DNA from: Roseobacter sp. MH60115
GTDB lineage: Bacteria > Pseudomonadota > Alphaproteobacteria > Rhodobacterales > Rhodobacteraceae
Assembly (NCBI RefSeq): GCF_015644665.1
Contig: NZ_JADOBQ010000010.1
Coordinates: 41,408-105,407, forward strand
Direction of reading: 5' to 3'
DNA length: 64,000 nucleotides
This document shows, in pieces, positions 47,301 to 54,860 of this stretch; the first letter of the stretch is position 1, and each line of letters starts with the position of its first letter. Both the position numbers and the translations under genes were made by a program. The notes below the pieces were generated by a model. The model worked only from the letters and a program-made list of their open reading frames with translations. It did not search any database and had not been told where the DNA came from.

Positions 47301-47947
47301 TCTAGGCCGCGCGCCATGTGAGACCTGTGATCAATCCGCACATCGAACCCGGCCAAGGCCAACCGCTCGTTGACCATCATCTCCCAGGCCTGCCGCAGCT
47401 CCCGCAACTGCATGTCTGTCGTCGCAAGAGTGTTCGCAAGCAGCCATTTGTTTTCCCGCTCGATATGGGTCTTCTCGCCAAACCCCTCCGCCGTGACCCG
47501 CCGTGTGGTCATCAGGATATGCGCGTGATGATTGCGCACATCCGCCTCGTCGTGCGGTGCATGAATGGCAAAATCGACCGCAGCCCCGTATCGATCCGCA
47601 AGCATCTGTGAGATGTCGCGCGTGACCTGAAGGCGCTGCTTTGCATCCAGTTCATGCGGAAGCGCCACCTCAAACTCGCGGGCGACCCGCGCATCCTTGC
47701 GCCTCTCAGCTTCCTCGGCGCCATTCCAAAGATCAGATCGGTCCTCGGCCCACGCCGCTTCCACGCCTTCCGGCAACACGATCTCCGCGTGCAAAACGCC
47801 ACGTTTATTCGTGAAGTCGTGGGTCAGATCATCACGCGCATTCGTCAGGCTTACGCCTGCCCGATAGGCCGCTGCGGCCACGGCGCTCCGTCCTTGAGCC
47901 CGCGAGATCGGCTTCATGCTGAGGTGGTAGATCGCCACGTCGCTCAT
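44396..47947 (-). CDS. traA: Ti-type conjugative relaxase/helicase TraA
   Basis: 1183 aa. The N-terminal MobA/MobL relaxase domain (residues 1-230) has RSAVAAAAYRAG and the metal-binding histidines NHHAHILMTTRRV. A UvrD-like helicase follows with Walker A GFAGAGKST (about 400), Walker B VFVIDEAGM, and TTIHKTQGATVDQAFV. The C-terminal 350 residues form an Ala/Arg-rich region like the translocation part of Agrobacterium TraA. It would nick and unwind plasmid DNA at oriT. The frame is intact and full length, unlike the adjacent traG. It is divergent from traC and traD around the oriT-like site. Confidence 0.92.
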   Translation of the reverse strand: MSDVAIYHLSMKPISRAQGRSAVAAAAYRAGVSLTNARDDLTHDFTNKRGVLHAEIVLPEGVEAAWAEDRSDLWNGAEEAERRKDARVAREFEVALPHELDAKQRLQVTRDISQMLADRYGAAVDFAIHAPHDEADVRNHHAHILMTTRRVTAEGFGEKTHIERENKWLLANTLATTDMQLRELRQAWEMMVNERLALAGFDVRIDHRSHMARGLEIIPTEHMGVQATQLERLGLKPSRARLGIEAAKHNADLIRQKPEQVLDIITAEKSVFDRRDVARTLHRYINDDAIEFQTLFAKVMASPALVELQAEYEAIEPGDSGLALYSTKEMVDVETGILKAAVRLHASADHVVDPGHVSRAIGAQDAAIQTRSGDPSAGLSEEQKGAIKHITGAERVSAVVGFAGAGKSTMLAAAREAWEAQGYRVRGAALSGKAAEGLEESSGISSRTLASWTRSWDHDRNRIGKGDVFVIDEAGMVGSRQLAGFVAEVEARGAKIVLVGDHEQLQAIGAGAPFRAITEFIGRAELSEIRRQRVGWQRDASVAFATHRTAEALAAYRDQGAIELRETGEDAIQAIARDYLTDGDDGGGGTRVAMAHRRVDVRAINDAIRAELQARGALAHVAEPDTDGRQSLDGGAAAGPRALRFQTNDGARDFAVGDRVVFLENNRALGVKNGMLGTVASVADGRMNVMVDGRSGAQVSVSTEEYKAIDHGYATTIHKTQGATVDQAFVLASRTMDRQLSYVAMTRHRTDVKLYAAMDEFADKRAGRLVAHGAAPFEHNPEKSESYYVTLESASGKQHTLWSKDLGRVMAEVAPKIGDEIALQHLGSTPVTLPDGTQTHRNTWKLQTVDQLVHAQLENRLSRSGLKSSTLDYVNGVDIKSAIEFGERRGLTSKQSVLRSVRNTIARQAKRLAGLVTRLTAVAPEVSRSSEWLIAPLVEADRDAAKLAQDRALVSPKVVEAERDLQAAAAKVFRNPDAAMAMFRQLLKEPAAAADRMASQVLNDPESVAALRGGTGLMAGRAARAERAAAIAAIPPLRRRISDYRGMFGAMEAQERGIETERRERLGVGIPALSQEASSLLKRLDGAARDGDKAFAAAREQARKDAPVVMAQLDGFQVALSKRIGPLERFLAGHDDFAPGEVAKTDRKHLMAHIPKLRQLQCVKRSIEEQRRLEQSRDQGLRQ

Positions 47948-48012
47948 CTCTCAATCGTCTGGATTCACACGATGAATCTTGGCGATTTCGCTCTGAGTTG
48001 CAAATGCAACTC

Positions 48013-48026
48013 GTAAGTGCGCACTT
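48013..48026. other. Candidate Q-type oriT nick region
   Basis: GTAAGTGCGC at 48013-48022 is the conserved nick-site core of RSF1010/Ti-type (Q-type) origins of transfer. It sits inside a perfect 12-bp palindrome, AAGTGCGCACTT (48015-48026). It lies in the 172-base gap between divergent traA and traC, exactly where Ti-plasmid oriT is found. Nicking is not demonstrated. Confidence 0.65.
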
Positions 48027-48119
48027 GAAGGCAAGTGACCGCCTACGGCGAAGAGGCCGCTTTACGGCCGGTCCACTCTTCTTCAAGATTCTCGCAATAC
48101 GGGAAATAGGAGCAGCACA

Positions 48120-48368
48120 ATGGCACGCAAATCAATCGCAACACTCAAGGCAGAGATGGCAGCTTTAGAGGCACAGATATCCGAAGCTGAAGAGCGGGCG
48201 GCCATCAAGATCGGAAAGCTCGCCGCTGCAGAAGGCCTGATCGATCTGAACATCTCTGACGCCGAATGGAAAACACTCTTCAAGGAGTTTGCAGGGCGAT
48301 TTCAGAAGCGGGCCGGTGACAAAGCGCAAGAAAAGCCCTCTGGGCAAACTCCGAGCCAGGCTGCATAG
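48120..48368 (+). CDS. traC: Conjugal transfer protein TraC
   Basis: 82 aa. It is rich in Ala, Glu and Lys and predicted largely helical (IATLKAEMAALEAQISEAEER, KIGKLAAAEGLIDLNI). This fits the small TraC proteins that accompany TraA in Ti-type relaxosomes. ATG 48120 follows AGGAG. It is divergent from traA and followed at once by traD. Confidence 0.78.
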   Translation: MARKSIATLKAEMAALEAQISEAEERAAIKIGKLAAAEGLIDLNISDAEWKTLFKEFAGRFQKRAGDKAQEKPSGQTPSQAA

Positions 48369-48369
48369 A

Positions 48370-48582
48370 GTGGACGCCGAACGCACCAGAACCGTTCTCG
48401 CAGATCGCAAGAAGGACACACGCCAAAAAATCGAACTTGGCGGTCTCATCATCAAGGCTGGCATCGGCGATGTCGACAGGCTCGCCCTCTATGGTGGTCT
48501 CGTCGAACTGGCCGAAAAACTCGAAAAGTCCGAAGAGCACAACCGCCTCGAGCGCCGCGGACGGCGTGAGTTCTTTTCATGA
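48370..48582 (+). CDS. traD: Conjugal transfer protein TraD
   Basis: 70 aa. The core DRKKDTRQKIELGGLIIKAG with the following RLALYGGLVELAEKL is the small Ti-type TraD protein (not the F-plasmid coupling protein). GTG 48370 is preferred because it sits two bases after the traC stop and gives the usual length; the frame is open back to 48289 inside traC. The stop overlaps the traG start by four bases. Confidence 0.78.
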   Translation: MDAERTRTVLADRKKDTRQKIELGGLIIKAGIGDVDRLALYGGLVELAEKLEKSEEHNRLERRGRREFFS

Positions 48583-49214
48583 TCCGGGCGCTCTATCTCA
48601 CGGGACCAGTTGCTGCCGCCGTGATGATGGCGTTCGTCGTCGGATTCTTCTTTGACAGCTTCGCGGGTGCAGCCGATGCCGAACTCCTGCGCCTGGGTCC
48701 GCCGCTTGTGATTATCTTCCCGATGTTCGCGCTCATGCTCTTCTTGCGCGCTCTCCTGAATGACACAGGCTTTCGGGATGTGGCAGTCGGCAGCGCTGTT
48801 GGTGTGCTCATCGTGATTGGCTGGGCTGCTGTGGTCGAGTATCAACGCCTCGAACCTTTCACCGCGCGCGGATACAGCTGGGCGGATCTGATGCCATACG
48901 TGGACGCCTATGCACTCATCGCCGCCATCGTAGCGCTGCTCTTCGCCATCTGGTTTCTACGCATGGGCACGCGCGCACCGATGCGAACGCGATCCGGCAA
49001 GATGCACGCCAAGCGATCACGCAACGCCACCTATGGCGATGCAGACTGGATGACCGGGAGCGAAGCCGCGGAACTTTTCCCGGACGGCCCGGGCATTGTC
49101 ATCGGCGAAAACTATCGACCGGACGAAGATCCCGAACTGCCGCGACAGACCTTTCATTGTCTGATCCCCCCGGCCCGGCAACACACCTCCCCCCGCACCT
49201 TCATTTTCGATTGA
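48579..49214 (+). pseudogene. traG: Truncated TraG coupling protein
   Basis: Only the first third (about 190 residues) of a TraG/VirD4 coupling protein remains. Seen are two pairs of membrane helices, then GDADWMTGSEAAELFP and GPGIVIGENYRPDEDP, which precede the ATPase in full-length TraG. After about 49155 the sequence changes to an unrelated tail (RQTFHCLIPPARQ) and stops. Walker A and B are absent, so the protein cannot act as a coupling ATPase. Confidence 0.85.
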
Positions 49215-49283
49215 CGCTACCGCTTTCAAGCGCGCAACATGGTCCGGATTTTTTGAACGCGAATATTCACCAAAGGAATATGT

Positions 49284-49946
49284 ATGACGCTTGCACCGGT
49301 CATGGACTACGAAGCAAAACCCTCCTCCTATTTCGAGGGCTGCCGGGCGGATTATGTGGATGCTCTGCCAGAGACCCCCGACGCGGCCATCCTCGAGATC
49401 GGCTGCGCCAGTGGCGGCACCGGTGCGCTGGCCCTGGAGCGGGGAAAATGCGCAACCTATGTCGGGGTGGAACTCAATCCGGCAGCCGCCGAGATCGCAG
49501 GCCAGAAACTGACGCAGGTCCTCATCGGCAATGTCGAAGAGATGGACCTGCCCTTCGAACCCGCCAGTTTCGATGCAGTGATCGTCAGTGAAGTGCTCGA
49601 ACATCTGGTCGACCCCTGGAAGGTGATGCAGCGCCTGGCGCCGCTGGTCAAACCCGGCGGGCTGGTCTTTGCCTCTTCGCCCAATATCAGTCACTACAGT
49701 GTCATTCTGCGGCTGCTGCAGGGCCGGTGGGAGCTGACCGACAAAGGTGTCATGGACCGCACCCATCTGCGCTGGTTCACACCTGCGCTTTTTGCCGATC
49801 TCTTTGAGCAGGCGGGGTTTCAGGTGACCGAAGTCCGCCCGGTGACGCCCTTTGCCAACCGCACCCGGACCCTCAACAGGCTGACCGGAAACCGCCTGCG
49901 CCATCTTTTTATGCGCCAGATCAGCATTTGCGGCAGACGCCGCTAG
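49284..49946 (+). CDS. Class I SAM-dependent methyltransferase
   Basis: 220 aa. The SAM-binding motif ILEIGCASGGTGAL (around 37-50), then YVGVELNPAAAEIA, DLPFEPASFDAVIVSEVLEHL and LVKPGGLVFASSPNISHYSV are typical of the Methyltransf_11/23 type. It likely methylates a sugar or terminal residue of the glycan. ATG 49284 follows AAAGGA. It is the first glycan gene after the mobile patch, 69 bases from the traG stub. Confidence 0.85.
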   Translation: MTLAPVMDYEAKPSSYFEGCRADYVDALPETPDAAILEIGCASGGTGALALERGKCATYVGVELNPAAAEIAGQKLTQVLIGNVEEMDLPFEPASFDAVIVSEVLEHLVDPWKVMQRLAPLVKPGGLVFASSPNISHYSVILRLLQGRWELTDKGVMDRTHLRWFTPALFADLFEQAGFQVTEVRPVTPFANRTRTLNRLTGNRLRHLFMRQISICGRRR

Positions 49947-49970
49947 GATCCGCCCACCGCCTGCGGATCC
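49946..49970 (+). terminator. Hairpin after the methyltransferase gene
   Basis: GGATCCGC (49946-49953) pairs perfectly with GCGGATCC (49963-49970) around a nine-base loop, beginning in the stop codon of the methyltransferase. No T run follows, so termination is uncertain. Confidence 0.35.
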
Positions 49971-50066
49971 GGCATTCATGATCTGGTGAAGTTTATCTGT
50001 TTGAGATAACCACAGCCTGCGCGCGGAAATATCGTAACGACTCAAACCTGTTAAGGTCCGGAGACC

Positions 50067-50861
50067 ATGGCATCAATACTGGATGAACTCGCGGTCATTG
50101 CCGCCGTCAATCGAGAGGATGTGCTGGCCCGCGATCTGATGGCCTCACCGCTGCTGGCTTCCGACCGGGTGGAGCGGTTTTTCTGCCGCGGCGCCCGCAA
50201 TATCGGCGAAGCCTATCATGCCGGGGTCGAGAACACCGCCGCCGAATACATGATCTTTGCGCATCAGGATGTCTATTTTCCCGATGGCTGGCATCTCGCC
50301 CTGCAACAGGCGATCGAAACGCTGGCGCAGAAGGGGGAAAACTGGGCGGTGCTGGGCTGTTTCGGGATCACGGCAGAGGGCGTGAAGGGCGGGCATGTGT
50401 GGTCCTCGGGCCTGCAGCGGGAGCTAAAACCGGCCTTCCAGTCGCCCCTGGAGGTGTGCTGCCTGGACGAGCTGGTGCTCGTGGTCCGGCGCTCCAGCGG
50501 CGTCCGGTTCGACCGCGAGCTGCCGCATTTTCACCTCTACGGCACCGACATCGTGCAGATCGCCCGGGCCGCGGGATATACATCCTTCGTGATCGACGCC
50601 CCGGTGGTGCATAACAGCGACCAGATCTTCCGGCTCGATCAGGGGTACCGTCAGGCCTACGACTATATGTATCGCAAATGGCAGGACGATCTGCCGATCA
50701 AGACCCTGATCGGACGGATTTCTCATGATCAAAAAGCGCTGCGCCGGGTCAACCGACAAGCCATGTCGCGCTACCTGCGCAGCTTTCTGCCCGGTCGGGG
50801 CGGGCCCAACCGCGGGGTCGATGACCCGGTGGCTCTGGCAAAACGGCTGGGCTTTCAATGA
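50067..50861 (+). CDS. Glycosyltransferase, GT2-like
   Basis: 264 aa. Motifs are NIGEAYHAGVENTAAEYMIFAHQDVYFPDGW, read here as two parts with HQDV in the place of the DxD site, then LGCFGITAEGVKGGHVW, LDELVLVVRRSSG and LYGTDIVQIA. These fit the glycosyltransferase-like family found in capsule and rhamnose-glycan loci. ATG 50067 follows CGGAG. The upstream gap holds the methyltransferase hairpin, so this may begin a new transcript. Confidence 0.75.
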   Translation: MASILDELAVIAAVNREDVLARDLMASPLLASDRVERFFCRGARNIGEAYHAGVENTAAEYMIFAHQDVYFPDGWHLALQQAIETLAQKGENWAVLGCFGITAEGVKGGHVWSSGLQRELKPAFQSPLEVCCLDELVLVVRRSSGVRFDRELPHFHLYGTDIVQIARAAGYTSFVIDAPVVHNSDQIFRLDQGYRQAYDYMYRKWQDDLPIKTLIGRISHDQKALRRVNRQAMSRYLRSFLPGRGGPNRGVDDPVALAKRLGFQ

Positions 50862-50940
50862 ACCGGGCGCGGGATCACCACCCCTGGCACCCTGCGAGAC
50901 ACGCGCCGCCGCCGCACAGGCCCACCGGGAAAGGTGACAT

Positions 50941-51702
50941 ATGAAGATTGCCGTCTATTCCGCCCTTTATGGCCAGCGGGACCCGATCAACCCCGACTGC
51001 CTGGGGCAGCACCACGACTGTGACAGGTTCCTGTTCACCGATAATCCCGATCTGCGCATCGACGGGGTGACCGTGATCCACGACCCGTTGAACGGGCTGG
51101 ATGTCAACCGCGCGTCGCGGCGGCAAAAGCTGCGCCCGGCACGGTATTTCCCGGACCATGACTGGAGCATCTATCTCGACAACAATGCGAGCCTTCTGGC
51201 CGATCCGGTCGAACTTGTGGGCCGCCTCGCCGAGAACCCGAAAACGGGTTTTGCCGCCTACCGGCATTTCCTGCGCGACTGCGCCTATGAAGAGGCCAAG
51301 GCCTGTCTGCTGGCAAGGCGCGACACCGCGGACCGGATCAAGACCCAGATGGCGTTTTACAAACAGGAAGGGTTTCCCGAGCACAACGGGCTCTTTACCG
51401 GCCCCTTCCTCATCCGGCGCCATGACAGCCCGGAGTGGGCGGCCTTTGGCGAGCACTGGTTCGAGCAGGTGCTGACCCATTCGCGGCGCGATCAACTCTC
51501 GTGCAACTACGTGGCCTGGAAGATGGGGCTGGAGCTGACCTATCTGGACGGCGATCTGCGCGAGAGCCCCCTAGTGCAATGGCCCGCCATTCTGCTCTCG
51601 AACCGGCAAAAGGATGCCGTGGCCCACAAAAGCCGCCTGCCGGTGATGAAACATAAGGCAAAGGCCCGGCTCAAACGCGCCCTTGGCCTGAAGAAGCCCT
51701 GA
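50941..51702 (+). CDS. DUF616/TOD1-like glycosyltransferase domain protein
   Basis: 253 aa. Motifs are IAVYSALYGQRDPINP, CDRFLFTDNPDL, ASRRQKLRPARYFPDHDWSIYLDNNASLL, HFLRDCAYEEA and LSCNYVAWKMGLELTYLDG. These match the DUF616 group of predicted glycosyltransferases; the YLDNN sits in the DxD position. A basic C-terminal tail (KHKAKARLKRALGLKK) may contact the membrane. It is followed after four bases by the next gene. Confidence 0.7.
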   Translation: MKIAVYSALYGQRDPINPDCLGQHHDCDRFLFTDNPDLRIDGVTVIHDPLNGLDVNRASRRQKLRPARYFPDHDWSIYLDNNASLLADPVELVGRLAENPKTGFAAYRHFLRDCAYEEAKACLLARRDTADRIKTQMAFYKQEGFPEHNGLFTGPFLIRRHDSPEWAAFGEHWFEQVLTHSRRDQLSCNYVAWKMGLELTYLDGDLRESPLVQWPAILLSNRQKDAVAHKSRLPVMKHKAKARLKRALGLKKP

Positions 51703-51706
51703 GCGC

Positions 51707-52657
51707 ATGACCGCCCCCGCCCTCTCCATCATCGTGGTCAGCTACAACACGCGCGAGATGACGCTGGAGTGTCTGCGGTCCATCCATGCCGAGACAAGGG
51801 CCGATTTCGAACTGATCGTGATCGACAATGCCTCAAGCGACGGCTCGGCCGAGGCCATCGCCGCCGAATTTCCCGATGCGGTGCTGATGGCAGAGACAGA
51901 CAATCACGGCTTTGCGCGCGCCAACAACATCGCCGCCAAACGGGCGCGCGGCGAATACGTGCTGCTTTTGAACCCCGACACGCTGGTGCTGGACGCAGCA
52001 CTCGACAAGCTCTTGGCTTTTGCCCGGACGCACCCGCAGGCGCGCATCTGGGGCGGGCGCACGCTTTACGGTGACCGGTCGCTGAACCCATCCTCCTGCT
52101 GGCGGCGCATGAGCCTGTGGAACATCTTCTGCCGCACCGCGGGGCTGACGGGGGTTTTCCCCAAAAGCGATCTTTTCAACGCCGAGGCCTATGGCGGCTG
52201 GGACCGCAGCACCGAACGGCAGGTGGATATCGTGGTGGGCTGCATGTTCCTGATGACCCGCGCCGATTGGGAGGTGCTCGACGGGTTCGATCCGGCCTTT
52301 GTGATGTATGGCGAGGAGGCTGACCTCTGCCTGCGTGCGCAAGAGCAGCTGAATGCCGCCCCCCGCGTCACCCCCGAGGCCACGATTGTGCATTACGGCG
52401 GGGCATCGGAAAAGGTGCGCGCCGACAAGATGGTGCGGCTGATGCGCGCCAAAACCGAGCTGGTGCGCCGTCACATCCCCGCCTGGCAACGCCCCCTGGC
52501 GCTGGCACTGTTCCATGGCTGGCCGCTGTCGCGCAGCCTTGCCTTTGCCCTGCTGAACCGGCTGGGCCTGAAAAAGGGAACCGACAGTGCGGCCACCTGG
52601 CGCGAGGTCTGGGCCCGGCGCGCGGAGTGGAAAGCGGGGTCTGCCGCCCATGTCTGA
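51707..52657 (+). CDS. Family 2 glycosyltransferase, WbbL/rhamnosyltransferase-like
   Basis: 316 aa. GT-A motifs are LSIIVVSYNTREMTLECLRS, LIVIDNASSDGSAE, DNHGFARANNIAA, VLLLNPDTLVLD with the DxD-type NPDT, and VVGCMFLMTRADWEVLDGFDPAF plus YGEEADLCLRA. This set is characteristic of WbbL-type rhamnosyltransferases, and dTDP-rhamnose is made by the rml operon here. The actual sugar is inferred. It overlaps the next gene by eight bases. Confidence 0.85.
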   Translation: MTAPALSIIVVSYNTREMTLECLRSIHAETRADFELIVIDNASSDGSAEAIAAEFPDAVLMAETDNHGFARANNIAAKRARGEYVLLLNPDTLVLDAALDKLLAFARTHPQARIWGGRTLYGDRSLNPSSCWRRMSLWNIFCRTAGLTGVFPKSDLFNAEAYGGWDRSTERQVDIVVGCMFLMTRADWEVLDGFDPAFVMYGEEADLCLRAQEQLNAAPRVTPEATIVHYGGASEKVRADKMVRLMRAKTELVRRHIPAWQRPLALALFHGWPLSRSLAFALLNRLGLKKGTDSAATWREVWARRAEWKAGSAAHV

Positions 52658-53558
52658 GCGCCTGCGCATCTCCGTTGTCATCCCGCATCTGAACCAGCCA
52701 GCGTTTCTGCAGCGCTGCCTGACCTCGCTGCAGGCGGGCACAAGGCAACCAGATGAGATCTTCGTGGTCGACAATGGCTCCAATGTTCTGCCGCAAGAAG
52801 TCTGTGACGCGTTTGAAGGTGTGACGCTGCTGTCGGAGGCCACCCCCGGCCCCGGGCCTGCGCGCAATACCGGGGTTGCCGCCAGCAGCGGCAATATCCT
52901 TGCCTTCATCGATGCCGATTGTCTGGCTGATCCGGATTGGCTGGCGGTGATCGAAGAGACGTTCACAAAAGACCCCAGCGCCGAAATCCTCGGGGGTGAT
53001 GTGCGCATCGCCTATGACGATCCCGGCCGGCTCACCCTGCTGGAGGCCTATGAGAGCATCTATGCCTACCGGATGGACCGCTATATCGCCCGCGAGGGCT
53101 TCACCGGCACCGGCAATCTGGCGATGCGCCGCGCGGTGATGCAGGCGGTGGGACCCTTCGGCGGGCTTGATGTGGCCGAGGACCGCGACTGGGGCCAGCG
53201 CGCCACGGGGGCGGGCCATGACCTGCGCTATGTGGCCACCATGAAAGTCTATCACCCGGCGCGGCGGAGCTTTGCGGAGCTGACCCAGAAATGGGACCGG
53301 CACAGCGCCCATGACTACAGCCTTTATCGCGCGCGCCGCCTGGGACGGGTGAAATGGCTGATCCGCACCGCGGCCATGTGCGCCTCGCCACTGGCCGAAG
53401 GGCCGCGCATCCTCGCCTCGGATCGGATCTCGGGGCTGCGGGCGCGCGGGCTGGCGATGCTGGCGCTGACCGGAATCCGGTTCTACCGCACATGGATCAT
53501 GCTGCGCCTGGCGCTGAGCGACGACCCCGATGCGTTGACCGGGCGCTGGAACCGATGA
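52650..53558 (+). CDS. Family 2 glycosyltransferase
   Basis: 302 aa. RISVVIPHLNQPAFLQRCL, IFVVDNGSNVLP, PGPARNTGVAASSGNILAFIDADCLADPDW with the metal-binding DAD, and GGLDVAEDRDWGQRA. ATG 52650 overlaps the stop of the previous gene (ATGTCTGA), so translation is coupled; the longer frame would lie inside that gene. The C-terminus has a hydrophobic stretch (RARGLAMLALTGIRFYR). Confidence 0.85.
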   Translation: MSERLRISVVIPHLNQPAFLQRCLTSLQAGTRQPDEIFVVDNGSNVLPQEVCDAFEGVTLLSEATPGPGPARNTGVAASSGNILAFIDADCLADPDWLAVIEETFTKDPSAEILGGDVRIAYDDPGRLTLLEAYESIYAYRMDRYIAREGFTGTGNLAMRRAVMQAVGPFGGLDVAEDRDWGQRATGAGHDLRYVATMKVYHPARRSFAELTQKWDRHSAHDYSLYRARRLGRVKWLIRTAAMCASPLAEGPRILASDRISGLRARGLAMLALTGIRFYRTWIMLRLALSDDPDALTGRWNR

Positions 53559-53589
53559 GACGGCCCAGCCTGCATATTCAGGAGATCCC

Positions 53590-54747
53590 ATGAACATCCT
53601 CTGCCTGACGGCCAACAATCCCTATGGCAAAAAGAATTTCGGCGGGGCGGAGACCTCCACCCGCCTGCTGGCCGAGAAACTGGCCGAGCTGGGCCATGGC
53701 AGTTCCTACATGTGTTTTGGCGTCACCCCCGAGACGCAACGCATGGCAAAACAGGCGGGTGTGACGCTCACCGGCATTCTCAAGCCACGCGGGCAGGCCT
53801 ATGCGGCGCTGCGCTGGCTGGCACGGCTTTTGCAGGTGCTGCAGCTGATCCTCATCCTGCGGCTGCGCAAGATCGACGTGGTCTATGCCTTTTACGAGCT
53901 CGACCTGCTGGAACGGCTGCTGACCGCCCGCCGCTTTGCCCCCCGCACCAAGATCGTCATGCGCATGGCGGGCTTCCACTGGTCCTTCATGATCGACACC
54001 GACCCGGCGCTGAAAGCCAAATACACCCAGATGTTTTCGCAACTGGATTCGCTCAACCTGCTGCATGAAGCCCTGAACCCGATGATGCAGAAAGAGCTGG
54101 ACCGTCTGGACATGCCGGATGTGTTCAAACGCGTGTTCTATGGCGACATCGGCACCTGGGCGCAGGTCGACCGGCAGACACCTTATACGGCACTGGACCG
54201 CACGCCGTTCCAGATCCTCATGGCCTCGCGTTTCACGATGTATCAGAAACGCCAGGACATCCTGATCAAGGCGCTGGCCCTGCTGCCCAAAGACGCGGAT
54301 GTGCATGTCACCTTCGTCGGCAATGGCCCCAACCTCGGGCCCATGAAAGAGCTTGCCGCCGCACGGGGCGTTGCCGACAAGATCACCTTTCAGGAATTCA
54401 TGCCGCAGGCCGCCCTCTGGCAAAAGATGCTGGAGACCAACCTGCTCTGCCACCCGGCGGATTTCGAAGGGGTCAGCAAGATCCTTCTGGAAAGCATGGC
54501 CGTGGGCCTGCCGCTGCTGACCTCGGACGTCGATCCGATCAACAGCTATGTCACCGAAGGGGAGACCGGGTTTCTCGCACCCAACACGCCGCAGGCCTGG
54601 GCCGACCGGATCGCAGAGCTGATGGCGGCCCCCGAAAAGCTGGCCCATGTCTCGGAGCGCGGCCCGGCCTATGTTGCAGACACCTATAGTGCAGATCGCA
54701 ATGTGCGGATTTACGAAAAGGAATTTCGCGCCCTCTCCACCCGCTGA
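53590..54747 (+). CDS. Family 4 glycosyltransferase
   Basis: 385 aa, GT-B fold. N-terminal ILCLTANNPYGKKNFGGAETSTRLLAEKL with the acceptor-site Gly-Gly-Ala, central FQILMASRFTMYQKRQDILIKAL, VTFVGNGPNL, and the donor site HPADFEGVSKILLESMAVGLPLLTSD with E-x7-E. It ends the second glycosyltransferase run and lies 31 bases after the previous gene. Confidence 0.88.
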   Translation: MNILCLTANNPYGKKNFGGAETSTRLLAEKLAELGHGSSYMCFGVTPETQRMAKQAGVTLTGILKPRGQAYAALRWLARLLQVLQLILILRLRKIDVVYAFYELDLLERLLTARRFAPRTKIVMRMAGFHWSFMIDTDPALKAKYTQMFSQLDSLNLLHEALNPMMQKELDRLDMPDVFKRVFYGDIGTWAQVDRQTPYTALDRTPFQILMASRFTMYQKRQDILIKALALLPKDADVHVTFVGNGPNLGPMKELAAARGVADKITFQEFMPQAALWQKMLETNLLCHPADFEGVSKILLESMAVGLPLLTSDVDPINSYVTEGETGFLAPNTPQAWADRIAELMAAPEKLAHVSERGPAYVADTYSADRNVRIYEKEFRALSTR

Positions 54748-54860
54748 AAGATCAGGCCCCACCCGGATGTGATCAAAGCATCGTAGCCGGAGCCGCCTTG
54801 CGGCTGTAGTGTGCCGTCAAGGATATTTGGCTGCACCGATAGAGAGACAAAGACATAAGC

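Noticed and set aside
48289..48369. N-terminal extension of traD from TTG 48289
   Set aside because: It lies inside traC; homology to TraD begins after GTG 48370.
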